A stretch of DNA of 64,000 nt from JAFGAS01 sp963809875. Its GTDB lineage: Bacteria; Desulfobacterota; Zymogenia; Zymogenales; Zymogenaceae. A program made the position numbers and the translations under genes. The notes under the pieces were generated by a model. The model did not search any database. It saw only the letters and a program-made list of their open reading frames with translations, and was not told where the DNA came from. Every line of letters starts with the position of its first letter. Position 1 is the stretch's first letter. The DNA lies in contig CAWELC010000005.1 in the NCBI GenBank assembly GCA_963809875.1, positions 1 to 64,000 of the forward strand. Direction: 5' to 3'. Shown one piece after another: positions 18,953 to 29,346 of the stretch.

Positions 18953-20053
18953 ATGAAGATCCTCTTTCTGGGCGGGGCCGGAGACATGGCGGCCACAATG
19001 TTGGGCCTCATGGAGAAGGAATCAGCGGTAACAAAGGTCACTATCGCCGATCTGGATGAAGCCAAGGCCAGGCAAAAGGCAGCGGCCCATGGAGCGAAGT
19101 TTTCGGCCGTCAGGGCCGACGTTACCGACGAGAAGTCGATAATCGGCCTTATGAAGGGAAACGACGTCGTCATCAGCTACGTGGGCCCCTTCTATCGGTT
19201 TGAGGCCCCCGTGGCGGCTATGGCCATCAAGGCGGGGGTGGACTACATCTCGATCGCCGACGACTACGACGCCTACCTGGCCATTGAAAAACTCGACGGC
19301 GAGGCGAAAAAGAAGGGCGTCAAGCTCCTGTCCGGATTCGGCAACTCCCCGGGGCTCACCCAGATACTGGCAAAGAAGGGCTACCTCACGATGGACGCCC
19401 CCGAGGGGATCGCGGTCAATTGGGCCGCGGGCTCAAATGAGCCGGTGGGGCCGGCAAACCTGCTGCACCTGTTCCACCTTTTTACCGGGCAAACCCTCCA
19501 GTGGCGGGATGGGCACGAGCAATATGTACCCTGCGGAAAGGGGAAGAAATACGTCGAGTTCCCGCCCCCTATCGGCAGGCTCCCGGTCTTTTATACCGGT
19601 CATGCCGAATCGGTAAGCCTGCCGAGGAACCTCCCGGGACTCAACTTTGCCAGCGTTCACGGCGGGATCGATCCGGTCTTCGACGTTAAAACCGTGCGCC
19701 TTCTGGCTCTGCTTGGTCTGACCAAGACGCATACGCGCAGGCAGCGCCTCTTTGCCACAGTCAAGCCCATTCTCCCGCTGTTCCAGAGCAAGAGCGCCCC
19801 GGATGAGTCCGTGGGGTACGTGGAGGTCTGGGGGACGAACAAGGGCAAGGAGAAACGGGTCCACTACACCTACGTTGGACATATCGCTCACATCACGTCG
19901 GCCCCGTGCCTGCAGGCGGCCGTCTGGCTTACGAAGGGTAAATTCAAAGACCTTCCCGGGGGCGTCTACGCACCTGAGCGGCTCATCGCGGATCCGGGTG
20001 CATTCCTGAAAGAGCTCCAGGCAAGGGGGGTCCGGATGGAGTATTTCGAGTAA
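18953..20053 (+). CDS. Saccharopine-dehydrogenase-like NAD(P)-binding protein
   Basis: 366 residues. An N-terminal Rossmann domain begins MKILFLGGAGDMA, and the saccharopine-dehydrogenase-type motifs ADVTDEKSI and DYISIADDY follow, then SGFGNSPGLTQILAK. The C-terminal half is the substrate domain of unknown preference. Members oxidise or reduce amino-acid-like or lipid-like substrates, and annotation transfer to lysine metabolism is not safe. GGAGGT precedes the ATG. Clean frame, probably cotranscribed with the SRPBCC gene. Confidence 0.85.
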   Translation: MKILFLGGAGDMAATMLGLMEKESAVTKVTIADLDEAKARQKAAAHGAKFSAVRADVTDEKSIIGLMKGNDVVISYVGPFYRFEAPVAAMAIKAGVDYISIADDYDAYLAIEKLDGEAKKKGVKLLSGFGNSPGLTQILAKKGYLTMDAPEGIAVNWAAGSNEPVGPANLLHLFHLFTGQTLQWRDGHEQYVPCGKGKKYVEFPPPIGRLPVFYTGHAESVSLPRNLPGLNFASVHGGIDPVFDVKTVRLLALLGLTKTHTRRQRLFATVKPILPLFQSKSAPDESVGYVEVWGTNKGKEKRVHYTYVGHIAHITSAPCLQAAVWLTKGKFKDLPGGVYAPERLIADPGAFLKELQARGVRMEYFE

Positions 20054-20188
20054 AGGCCGGGGGCAACAGAGGAGTCTCCCCATGATCGTGACTTCTCCTC
20101 TTGACTCGAGAAAGCGCTGGAGCAGGCACGGGTCGAGAGGAGACATGCCCCCTTTTTGGCGGCGTGAGCGCCAAAGGAGACCTCAGTC

Positions 20189-20539
20189 GTGATCAGGGTA
20201 AAGAGAATCTACGATCAGTTCGATGAAGCCGACGGGTATCGAATCCTCGTTGACCGGCTCTGGCCTCGTGGGATGAAAAAGGAAGAAGCGCGAATTGACC
20301 TCTGGATGAAGGAGATCGCCCCCAGCGACACCCTGCGCAGGGACTTCAGACATGAGCCGGAAAAGTGGGGTGAATTCAGGAGACTCTACTTCAAGGAACT
20401 GGACGAAAAGAAAGGGCCGGTCCAGGAGATGCTGCGGATGGCAGAAAAGGGGACCATTACCCTCCTCTATTCGGCCAGAAACACCGAGCTGAACAACGCG
20501 GTCGCGCTGAAGGAATACCTCGACGAAAGGACGGGTTAG
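20189..20539 (+). CDS. DUF488 family protein
   Basis: 116 residues from a GTG start. The signature DGYRILVDRLWPRGMKKEEA and the closing pattern TLLYSARNTELNNAVALKEYL define the YeaO-like DUF488 family, often linked to stress but without a known activity. AAAGGAG lies about 9 bases before the GTG. The 135 bases before it hold a small GGCGC hairpin only. The frame is intact. Confidence 0.88.
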   Translation: MIRVKRIYDQFDEADGYRILVDRLWPRGMKKEEARIDLWMKEIAPSDTLRRDFRHEPEKWGEFRRLYFKELDEKKGPVQEMLRMAEKGTITLLYSARNTELNNAVALKEYLDERTG

Positions 20540-20670
20540 CGAGTCGCGGCCGGGATCCCCGCGGGCGGATTGGCCCCCGCGACGTCTCTCGCCTCGAACC
20601 GCCGCGTACGGCGCCGGTAAGCGTAAAGACCGCCCTATTTTTAAGCCTCCCGGTACCACGGGCAACGAAT

Positions 20671-22206
20671 ATGAAGGAAAAGGGATTTCTCCTCGGACTT
20701 GACGTAGGCAGCTCCTCGGTTAAGGCCGCGCTCCTCGATTGTGCGACCGGCAACGTGGCGGCCGCAGCATCGTCTCCTTCTCTGGCCGTCCCCGGGGAAA
20801 CGGAGCTTCCCATATCGTCGCCGGGGCCCGGCCTCGCTGAACAGGACCCCCAGACCTGGTGGGAACACGTGAAGCGCTGCGCCGCCCGCCTTCGCAAGAT
20901 CGTGGGACGCGACATCGTCGACGTCCGGGCCGTCGGCATCTCCTACCAGATGCACGGGCTGGTGGTCGTCGACACTGATAAGAACGCGATTCGCCCCTCG
21001 ATTATCTGGTGCGATAGCCGGGCCGTCGGGATCGGCGACCGGGCCTTCAGGGAGATCGGCTGCGAGCGGTCTCTCGGGTGTCTCCTGAACTCCCCCGGAA
21101 ACTTCACCGCTTCAAAGCTCGCATGGGTCAAGGAGCATGAGCCCGACGTCTATCGCCGGGTCTTCAAGATGATGCTTCCCGGCGACTACATCGCCCTGAG
21201 GCTCACCGGCGAGATACTAACGACGCCGTCGGGGCTCTCCGAGGCGATCCTCTGGGATTTTTCCCGCGGCGCGATCGCCGATATCGTCCTGGACCACTAC
21301 GGCATATCACGGGATCTCATCCCTGACGTCGCCCCGACCTTTTCGATCCAGGGAGAAGTGACCGAAAGTGCGGCGCGGGAGCTCGGAATCGCCCCCGGCG
21401 CCGTCGTGTCGTATCGGTCGGGAGACCAGCCGAACAACGCCTTTTCGCTGAAGGTCCTCGATCCCGGGGAGATCGCGGCTACCGCCGGGACCTCCGGTGT
21501 GGTCTACGGCGTCACGGATCTTATCCGCTCGGACCCCCGGTCCCGGGTCAACACGTTCGTCCACGTCAATCATTCCGAGGGCGCTGCCCGCTACGGGGTG
21601 CTGCTGTGCGTCAACGGGACGGGGATTCTCAACAGCTGGCTCAGAAAGAACGTGATGACCCTCGAGGGCGCCCCGATCGATTATGAAGGGATGAACCGGG
21701 CCGCCGCGCGCGTCCCCGTGGGGGCAGCGGGCCTGACAGTGCTGCCGTATGGAAACGGCGCCGAGCGCACCCTCGAAAACCGGAACGTCGGGGCGTCGAT
21801 ACATGGCCTGGACCTGAACGTCCACACCCGAGACCACCTGCTGAGGGCCTCCCAGGAAGGCATCGTCTTCGCCCTGAACTACGGCATGGATATCATGCGT
21901 GCAATGGGAATCGGTATCGAGGTAGTCCGGGCGGGCATGACCAACATGTTTCTGAGCCCGCTGTTTCGCGAGGCGTTTGCCGCCACCGCCGGGGCGACGC
22001 TGGAGCTCTTCGACACGGACGGATCGGTGGGGGCGGCACGGGGTGCCGGCATCGGGGCGGGAATCTACGCTGATTTCGAAGAGGCCTTTCGCGGCCTCGA
22101 GAGGAAGCTGGTCGTCAGGCCTGATCGGTCGCTGACGGGCGCCTACGCCGAGGCCTACGGGAGATGGCGGGAGACGCTGGCAAGGACGATGGACGCAGGC
22201 AATTGA
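20671..22206 (+). CDS. xylB: FGGY-family sugar kinase, xylulokinase-like
   Basis: 511 residues. It phosphorylates a pentulose, most likely D-xylulose, to feed the pentose phosphate route. The two FGGY domains are visible: LGLDVGSSSVKAALL (phosphate loop), VGISYQMHGLV, IIWCDSRA, SGDQPNNAF with the catalytic Asp, TAGTSGVV, and a C-terminal ATP-binding part with GVTNM-like GMTNMFLSPLF. The length and MHG motif favour xylulokinase over glycerol kinase. No xylose isomerase or transporter lies next to it, so the sugar is inferred. The frame is intact. Confidence 0.85.
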   Translation: MKEKGFLLGLDVGSSSVKAALLDCATGNVAAAASSPSLAVPGETELPISSPGPGLAEQDPQTWWEHVKRCAARLRKIVGRDIVDVRAVGISYQMHGLVVVDTDKNAIRPSIIWCDSRAVGIGDRAFREIGCERSLGCLLNSPGNFTASKLAWVKEHEPDVYRRVFKMMLPGDYIALRLTGEILTTPSGLSEAILWDFSRGAIADIVLDHYGISRDLIPDVAPTFSIQGEVTESAARELGIAPGAVVSYRSGDQPNNAFSLKVLDPGEIAATAGTSGVVYGVTDLIRSDPRSRVNTFVHVNHSEGAARYGVLLCVNGTGILNSWLRKNVMTLEGAPIDYEGMNRAAARVPVGAAGLTVLPYGNGAERTLENRNVGASIHGLDLNVHTRDHLLRASQEGIVFALNYGMDIMRAMGIGIEVVRAGMTNMFLSPLFREAFAATAGATLELFDTDGSVGAARGAGIGAGIYADFEEAFRGLERKLVVRPDRSLTGAYAEAYGRWRETLARTMDAGN

Positions 22207-22303
22207 GCCTCGCGTGCCTCCGGCGCTTGCCGGTGAAAATCGTATCCGGTTATGGCCGGGCCGTGCGCAAAACCCGGCCAACGGCGTCCGTACTGGGGGG
22301 CTC

Positions 22304-22882
22304 GTGTACACGCGGATAGAGCAGCCGCTGGAGTTTCATCCCGTCACCCCGGCTCGCTTGCCGGATCTCGAGAGGTTCTCCCGGGAGCACGGGAGGTTTC
22401 ACTACTGCTCCTGTATGCGCTGGCGGATGACGAGCAGTCGGTTCAAGGAATCGACCGCCGAAGAGCGGGCCGCTGCGCTGGCCGGCCTCGTGCGGGGTGG
22501 CACGCCCGTGGGGATCCTCGCGTACGCCCAGGACCGGCCCGTGGGGTGGTGTTCGGTTGCTCCGCGGGAGACCTACGAAGGGCTCGCGCGATACAAGGCG
22601 CTGCCGCGCCTGGACGACGTGCCGGTATGGTCGGTGGTCTGCTTTTTCATCGATCGGCACTTCCGCCGCCGGGGAGCAACCCGGGGACTTCTGAGAGCGG
22701 CCGTGGACTACGCCGTATCCTCCGGCGCTTCGATAATCGAGGGCTACCCGGTGGCGCCCGACTCGGGCCTCTACACGTTCATGGGCTCTCCGACGACGTT
22801 TGATGCGGCCGGCTTTGCCGACGTTACGCCCCCGGGACAGGAGAGAAGGGTCATGCGATACGTTGCCGGAAAGCCAGAATGA
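22304..22882 (+). CDS. GNAT-family acetyltransferase
   Basis: About 192 residues if the GTG at 22304 (after GGGGGG) is used; the frame is open from 22214 but the earlier part looks non-coding. The GNAT core has the strand motif PVGWCSVAPRETY, the acetyl-CoA pantetheine-binding turn RHFRRRGATRGLL, and a C-terminal FMGSPTTFDAAGF typical of the YCxCMxWR subgroup, here HYCSCMRWRM near the N-terminus. The acceptor is unknown. It follows the sugar kinase closely and may share its transcript. Confidence 0.78.
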   Translation: MYTRIEQPLEFHPVTPARLPDLERFSREHGRFHYCSCMRWRMTSSRFKESTAEERAAALAGLVRGGTPVGILAYAQDRPVGWCSVAPRETYEGLARYKALPRLDDVPVWSVVCFFIDRHFRRRGATRGLLRAAVDYAVSSGASIIEGYPVAPDSGLYTFMGSPTTFDAAGFADVTPPGQERRVMRYVAGKPE

Positions 22883-23037
22883 GGGCGAATGAGGACGCTG
22901 CCGTATCTCTTCAGGGGGATCGAGGAGAAGGGCAGGCGGGTCATGTGCGGGGCGGGGGAGAGGGCCAACACTTAGCCCGGGAGGACGATGGAGTCCCGAA
23001 CGGGCATCCCCCGCGACCGGGTATCGGAAAACAGACA

Positions 23038-23529
23038 ATGGCAAAACAGAGCGCGGGGATTCTCCTGTTTCGCTTTCGGGGAAATCTCCCGGAGATCTTC
23101 CTGGGACATCCCGGCGGCCCTTACTGGGCAAAGAAGGATGACGGTGCGTGGTCGATCCCCAAGGGAGGATTTTCCGAGGACGAGGATCCCCTGGATGCGG
23201 CAAAAAGGGAATTCTTCGAGGAGATCGGAAGCCCGGTGGAGGGAACGTTCATCACCCTGGGTGTCATCAAGCAGCCCGGCGGCAAGATCGTCCACGCGTG
23301 GGCGGTCAAAGGGGATTGTGATCCCTCTACGGTCGCCAGCAACACGTTCATGCTCGAATGGCCGCCGAAATCGGGCAGGGAGCAGGAGTTCCCGGAGATA
23401 GACCGGGCCGAATGGTTTCCGATCGACGTTGCCAGGGTGAAGATCCTCAGGGGCCAGGAGGGATTTATCGATCGGCTCCTCGATGCGCTCGCCGGAGAGA
23501 CGGATGCCGCCAAAAAGCCCGTGGGATAG
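23038..23529 (+). CDS. NUDIX hydrolase
   Basis: 163 residues from the ATG at 23038. The Nudix box GGFSEDEDPLDAAKREFFEEIG agrees with G-x5-E-x7-REUxEExGU and places the Mg-binding Glu residues. The opening SAGILLFRF and AWSIPKGG match the diadenosine-polyphosphate or NTP-cleaning subgroup of about 150-160 residues. It removes pyrophosphate-linked moieties from nucleotides; the exact substrate cannot be read. Ribosome site is weak. A strong hairpin follows the gene. Confidence 0.88.
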   Translation: MAKQSAGILLFRFRGNLPEIFLGHPGGPYWAKKDDGAWSIPKGGFSEDEDPLDAAKREFFEEIGSPVEGTFITLGVIKQPGGKIVHAWAVKGDCDPSTVASNTFMLEWPPKSGREQEFPEIDRAEWFPIDVARVKILRGQEGFIDRLLDALAGETDAAKKPVG

Positions 23530-23591
23530 ATGCGGGGAGGATTTCGTCTGCGTGAGACTTGATCCGGGCGTCTTAAGATAGATAGCAAAAA

Positions 23592-23613
23592 CGGGGTGGC
23601 TTGTGCCACCCCG
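23592..23613. terminator. Bidirectional terminator between nudix and ligase 1
   Basis: Perfect stem CGGGGTGGC / GCCACCCCG with loop TTGT. On the minus strand it runs into TTTTTGCTATC, a textbook intrinsic terminator for the acyl-CoA ligase gene. It also lies 62 bases past the nudix stop. Confidence 0.75.
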
Positions 23614-23633
23614 CTTCGTTTCCGATACCGCTG

Positions 23634-25335
23634 CTATTTCCGCAGTCTCTTCTTATCCAACTTCCCCACCGCCGTCAACGGCAGCGCGTCCATGAACTCG
23701 ATGACCTTGGGCACCTCGTAGGGGGTCAGCTTCTCCTTGGCAAACGCCAGGATATCCTTCTTCAGCGCCTCTTTGTCCTGCCCTGCGTACTCCGGCTTGA
23801 GCTGGACGAACGCCTTAACGATCTCGGAGCCGGGCCGCTCGGGGTTGGGGACGCCGATCGTCGCAATCATGTCGATGGCGGGGTGCTCCGTCATGACACC
23901 CTCCACCTTCACCGAGAAGACCTTAAATCCGGATACGATGATCATATCCTTGGTACGGTCCACGACCCGCAAATATCCCTCATCGTCCATGACCGCCACG
24001 TCGCCGGTGCGAAAATAGCCGTCCTTATCAAAGGCGTTCTTGGTTTCCTCGGGTTTCTTGTAGTACCCGGACAGTCACCTGGGGCCCCTTCACCCACATC
24101 TCGCCCGGCTCTCCGATCCCCACCTCCTTGCCGGTTGCGGGGTCGACCAGCTTGACGTCGGTGTTCAGGACCGGGAGCCCGATCGAGCCGAGCTTCTTCT
24201 TGCTGCTTGTAGGGATTGAGGAAGAGCAGCGGCGAGGTCTCGGACATCCCGAAGGTCTCGATGAGCTTTCCCTTGCCGACGATGGCCTCCAGCTCCTTCT
24301 GCGACTCCTCGGGGAAGGGGGACGCCCCCGAAATGCAGACCTCGAGGCTCGAATGGTCGAGCTTTTTGAATTTCGGGTTTGCCATGAGCAGCTGGTAGAG
24401 CGCCGGGACGTTAAAGATTATCCGTCGGCCGGTATTTGGCCATCTCCTGTGCAATATGGTCGGTATTCCGGGGGTTGGGGATCAACGGCTGCGTCAGCCC
24501 GAGGTGGAGGCAGATCGCATTGACAAAGATACCGGCGATGTGAAAGAAGGGAAAGCCGTTCACCCCCACGCCGGCCCCCGGCTCCCACCCGAACCATTTA
24601 CTTACGCACATGATATTGGAGACGATATTACGGTGGGAGAGCATGGCCCCCTTGGGGATCCCGGTGGTCCCGCCGGTATACTGAACATAGGCGAGATCGC
24701 CGGGCGCGATCTTCAACGCCGGGATCTTTATCGGAAAACGCGCTGTCGTTGACGATCTCCTTGATCCGGTAGACTTGTTTTCCGGCAAGCGGGGTAACCT
24801 CGCCCGTCGGGAACTTCTTGAGAAGCTTGCCGAGGACGCGCTTGACGGGCGGCAGGAAGTCGCCGATGCTCGCCGCCGCCACGACCTTCAGTTTCGGCAG
24901 CGAATCTGCGATCTTGGTGAGCCGGCCGGCGAAGATCGCGTCCAGCGTCACCAAGCCCCGCGCCTCGGAATCCTTGAGCTGGTATTCCATCTCCTCGGTG
25001 GAAAGGAGAGGCGAAACGCCGGAGACGACGCACTCCGGCCCTGAGCGTCCCGAGCCACGCGATGACATACTCGGGGGTATTGGGGAGGTTGATTCCCACC
25101 AGGTCACCCTTTTTAAACCCGTTTGCTTATCAACATATCGGCGAATCGGTTGGCGTAGCGGTCAAGTTCCATAAAGGAAATCTCGGTCCCCATGTACGCA
25201 AGGGCGGTCCTGTTCGGGCAATCGCTCGAAGGACAGCCTCACGGCGTCGACGATGCTCATCTCGAATGAGCGGGGGTCGAGATCGGTCAGACCCTCGTCC
25301 CATGATTTCTTCCAGATTTGCTCCCTTTTTGACAT
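23634..25335 (-). CDS. Acyl-CoA ligase (AMP-forming) copy 1, frame-disrupted
   Basis: Long- or medium-chain fatty acyl-CoA synthetase of the ANL family: acid + ATP + CoA give acyl-CoA + AMP + PPi. All core motifs are present but spread over about seven frame changes (near 24070, 24205, 24420, 24735, 25035, 25125, 25220): YVQYTGGTTGIPKGAMLSH, FGMSETSP, RTGDVAVMDDEGYLRVVDRTKDMIIVSGFKV and the terminal GKLDKKRLRK with the catalytic Lys. Start ATG 25335 follows GGGAGG. It is a close paralogue of the two upstream copies. Either it is a pseudogene, or consensus errors in a repeated region broke it; the intact middle copy makes both possible. Confidence 0.8.
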
Positions 25336-25465
25336 GCGATGCCTCCCTTCGGGTGAGACGATAAACGTGAGCGTGAAATCGCTGCGGGAAAGCCGGCTCT
25401 CTGCAGTGGAGGTGGAGATAGGAGGGGATGAGGGTCGGTTCCATGGGTCCGCGAACCCGAGCAAA

Positions 25466-25493
25466 GAGTGGGGTGGATCTCTCCACCCCGCTC
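25466..25493 (-). terminator. Terminator of ligase copy 2
   Basis: Twelve-base stem GAGTGGGGTGGA / TCCACCCCGCTC with one G-T pair and loop TCTC. On the minus strand TTTGC follows. Same CACCCC core as the terminators of copies 1 and 3. Confidence 0.55.
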
Positions 25494-25512
25494 TCCTTCC
25501 AACGCACGCGGT

Positions 25513-27208
25513 CTACTTTCTGCAGCTTTTTCTTATCCAGTTTTCCGACCGCCGTCAACGGCAGTGCGTCCATGAACTCGATGACCTTGGGCACCTCGTA
25601 GGGGGTCAGCTTTTCCTTGGCAAATGCCAGGATATCCTTCTTCAGCGCCTCCTTGTCTTGGGCGGCGTGCTCCGGGGTGAGCTGGATGAAGGCCTTGACG
25701 ATCTCCGAGCCGGGCCGCTCCGGATTGGGGACGCCGATCGTCGCGATCATGTCGATGGCGGGGTGCTGGGTCAGCACGTCCTCCACCTTCACGGAGAAGA
25801 CCTTGAAGCCGGAGACGATGATCATGTCCTTGGTGCGGTCGACGATCTTGAGATAGCCGTCCTCGTCCATGATCGCCACGTCGCCGGTGTGCATATAGCC
25901 GTCCTTGTCGATGGCGTTCTTGGTCTCATCGGGCTTCTTGTAGTAGCCGACCATTACCTGCGGCCCTTTGGCGCATATCTCGCCCGGCTGGCCGAGCTCG
26001 GCCTCCTTGCCGGTTTGGGGATCCACGAGCTTGACGTCGGTGTTCAGGATCGGGAGGCCGATCGAGCCGAGCTTCTTCTTGCCCTTGGAGGGATTGCTGG
26101 CGATCAGAGGCGAGGTCTCCGACATGCCGTAGTTCTCGATGAGCTTGCCCTTTCCGACGATGGACTCCAGCTGCTTCTGAGACTCCTCGGGAAACGGGGA
26201 GGCCGACGAGATGCACGCGGCAAGCGTCGAGTGGTCAAGGGTCCTGAATTTCGGCTCGGCCATGAGGATCTGGTAGAGGGAGGGGACGTTGATGAGGGCT
26301 GTCGGCCGGTACTTGGCGATCTCGCCGGTGATGTGCTTGGTGTCCCTCGGGTTGGGGATCAACACCTGGGTCCAGCCGAGACAGAAGCCCATCTCGTTGA
26401 TGAACAGGCCCGCGATATGAAAGAAGGGATAGCCCGAGAGGGCCGTGCTCTTTCCCTTTTCCCAGCCGAGCCATTTCTCGACGACCAGCACGTTGGACAC
26501 GGCGTTCCGATGAGAGAGCATCGCGCCCTTGGGGGCGCCGGTGGTCCCGCCGGTATACTGGATGTAGGCGATGTCGTCGGGCGCGACCTTCACGCCGGGG
26601 GCCTTATCCGAGAACTTCGAGGTCTTGATGACCTCTTCGGCCAGGTAGACGGTCTTGCCGGGCAGCGGGGTTACGGGTCCCGTCGGGATCTTCTTGAGGA
26701 GCTTTCCCAGCACCCGCTTCACCGGGGGGAGGAATCCGCCGATGCCGGCGGCCACCACGACCTTGAGCTTGGGCAGCGAATCGGCAATCTTGGTGAGCCG
26801 AGCGGCAAAGATAGCGTCAAGCGTAACCAGGCCCTTCGCATCCGAATCCAGCAGCTGATACTGCATCTCTTCGGTGGATAGCAGCGGCGAGACGCCGGAG
26901 ACGGCACACCCTGCCTTGAGCGCCCCGAGCCACGCGATGACATATTCGGGGATATTGGGCAGATTGATCCCGACGAGATCACCCTTTTTGAACCCGTTTG
27001 CGATGAGCATATTGGCAAACCGGTTTGACATGACGTCGATCTCCCTGAAGGTGATCTCCGTCCCCATGAAGGCAAGGGCAATCTTGTTCGGGAAGTTTTC
27101 AAACGTCGGTCTGAAGGCGTCGACCAGGCTCTTCTCCCAGGCTTTGGGATCCAGGTCGGCCAGCCCCGGGTCCCACGATTTTTTCCAGATCTGCTCCGGC
27201 TTTGACAT
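25513..27208 (-). CDS. Acyl-CoA ligase (AMP-forming) copy 2, intact core
   Basis: About 564 residues. ANL-superfamily fatty acyl-CoA ligase, FadD-like, cytosolic or membrane-peripheral. Motifs in order: YIQYTGGTTGAPKGAMLSH (A3), YGMSETSP (A5), YMHTGDVAIMDEDGYLKIVDRTKD (A7-A8) and TAVGKLDKKKLQK (A10 Lys). Only the stop is disturbed: the expected TAG at 25513-25515 is one base out of frame, so the open frame runs on to 25130 as about 130 meaningless residues. I end the gene at the natural stop. Start ATG 27208 opens MSKPEQIWKKSWD, nearly the same as the other copies. The chain-length preference cannot be told. Confidence 0.9.
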
Positions 27209-27333
27209 ATGATGACTCCTTCGACTTAATAATGGATGTGGGCCTAAAATCCCGCAGCCGAGCCGACTGTATCCTCACGGCGAAAAAACCGTGCCGCCCA
27301 GTCGGTCCTCAAATCCGCGAACGGAAAACTATG

Positions 27334-27360
27334 GGCGGGGTGGTGCGCCACCACCCCGCC
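27334..27360 (-). terminator. Terminator of ligase copy 3
   Basis: Twelve-base perfect stem GGCGGGGTGGTG / CACCACCCCGCC with a 3-base loop, just after the copy 3 stop. On the minus strand CATAGTTTTCC follows. Confidence 0.6.
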
Positions 27361-27373
27361 TCGCGTGATGTGC

Positions 27374-29074
27374 CTATTTTCTCAGTCTCTTCTTGTCGAG
27401 CTTGCCCACTGCCGTCAGCGGCAGCTGATCCATAAACTCGATGACCTTGGGAACTTCGTAGGGGGAGAGTTTCTCCTTGGCGTATTTCATCGATATCCTT
27501 TTTGACCGCCTTGCGGTCTCCGGCGGCATACTCCGGCGTAAGCTGGATGAACGCCTTGACGAACTCGGAGCCGGGCCGGTCCGGATTGGGGACGCCTATC
27601 ATCGCGACCATATCGACGGCGGGGTGGCGCGACAACACGTCCTCGACCTTAACCGAGAAGACCTTGAATCCGCCGACGATGATCATGTCTTTGGTGCGGT
27701 CGACGATCCTCAGGTAGCCCTCGTCGTCCATGACTACCACGTCGCCGGTGTGCATGTATCCGTCCTTATCGACGGCGTTCTTGGTCTCATCCGGTTTCTT
27801 GTAGTAGCCTACCATTACCATCGGCCCCTTGACCCACAGCTCGCCCGGCTTGCCCATGCTCGACCTCCTTGCCGGTGGCGGGATCGACCAGCTTGACCTC
27901 CGTGTTGAGGATCGGAAGGCCGATCGTACCGAGCTTCTTCTTGCCCTTGGAGGGGTTCATGACGGTCAGGGGTGAGGTCTCGGACATCCCGTAGACCTCC
28001 AGCAGCTTCTCCTTTCCGACGATGGACTCAAGCTCCTTCTGGGATTCCTCGGGGAACGGCGAGGCCGCCGAGATACAGACCTCGAGGTTGCTAGTGATCC
28101 AGCGTCTTGAACTTCGGGGTGGAGATGAGCAGCTGGAAGAGGGACGGCACGTTGACGAGGGTCGTCGGCCGGTACTTGGCCAGCTCGTTGCAGATGTGCT
28201 CGGTATCCCGCGGATTGGCGATCAAGACCTGGGTCCAGCCGAGGTAGATGCAGTTCTCGTTGAAGAAGAGTCCCGCGATGTGAAAGAACGGGAAACCCCG
28301 AGAGCGCCGGGCCCTTTCCGGGCTCCCACGAAAGCCATTTCTGGACGATCAGGAGGTCGGAGACGGCGTTGCGGTGGGACAGCATCGCCCCCTTGGGCGC
28401 GCCGGTGGTGCCGCCGGTATACTGGATGTAGGCGATGTCGTCAGGGGTGATCTTTACGCCGGCGGCTTTGTCGGAAAACGCTCCTTGTCTTGATGACCTC
28501 TTCCATGCGGTAGACGGTCTTGCCGGCAAGCGGCGTTACCTCTCCGGTCGGGATCTTCTTGAGGAGCTTGCCGAGGACCCGTTTGACCGGAGGTATGAAT
28601 CCCCCGACGCTGGCGGCCACGACCACCTTGAGTTTCGGCAGCTTATCGGCGATCTGGGTGACCCGGGCGGCGAAATATCGCGTCCAGCGTCACCAGGCCC
28701 CGGGCGTCGGAATCCTTGAGCTGGTATTCCATCTCTTCGGTGGAAAGGAGCGGAGAGACGCCGGAAACGACACACCCGGCCTTGAGGGTGCCGAGCCAGG
28801 CGATGACGTATTCGGGGATATTGGGAAGGTTGATCCCCACGACGTCCCCCTTCTTCAACCCGTTGCGCGATGAGCATGTCGGCAAATCGGTTGGAAAGGA
28901 TATCGAGCTTCTTGAAGTGATCTCGGTCCCCATGAAGGCCAGCGCGATCTTATCCGGGAACCTCTCGAAAGCCGGTTTGACGGCTTCGACGAAATTGACC
29001 TCAAACAACTTCGGGTCAAGGTCGTCAAGCCCCTTGTCCCACGATTTTCTCCAGATCTGCTCGTTTTTTGCCAT
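27374..29074 (-). CDS. Acyl-CoA ligase (AMP-forming) copy 3, frame-disrupted
   Basis: Third tandem paralogue, starting MAKNEQIWRKSWDKGLDDLDP at 29074 and ending GQ-rich then RLRK at 27374. ANL motifs YIQYTGGTTGAPKGAMLSH, YGMSETSP-type MSETSPLTVMNPSKGKKKLG, MHTGDVVVMDDEGYLRIVDRTKD and VKVEDVLSRHP are all recognisable, but about eight frame changes split it (near 27480, 27855, 28095, 28305, 28480, 28675, 28865, 28915). Transcription likely runs copy 3 to copy 2 to copy 1, although each copy is followed by its own hairpin, which suggests separate transcripts. Pseudogene or assembly damage, as for copy 1. Confidence 0.8.
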
Positions 29075-29346
29075 AGGATGCCCCCGATAGATGAGAATGG
29101 TAGAGGATGTAGCCAACAATCATCTTCCCAGCGAAAGGAAGGCCGGCCGGAGGCGCGGCTCAACGTATATATGTGTAGCGGGGAAAACGATTACGCGGCG
29201 GCATTCGGTCTTTCGGGAGAAGTGTGAGGAGGAGTATGCCGAGAGGACCGGAACGGGATCAATTGGATGGTCGATGACCAATGACGCCGTGCCCAAAGAA
29301 GATAGCTTAACTGACAGGAATCGTCAAGTAATTTGTACGCACGACC

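Noticed and set aside
25130..25512. C-terminal extension of acyl-CoA ligase copy 2
   Set aside because: Created by a one-base slip at the natural stop; the added residues have no homologous counterpart in copies 1 and 3.
23634..29074. Possible NRPS cluster from repeated adenylation domains
   Set aside because: No carrier, condensation or thioesterase domains; the genes are single-domain acyl-CoA ligases with their own terminators.
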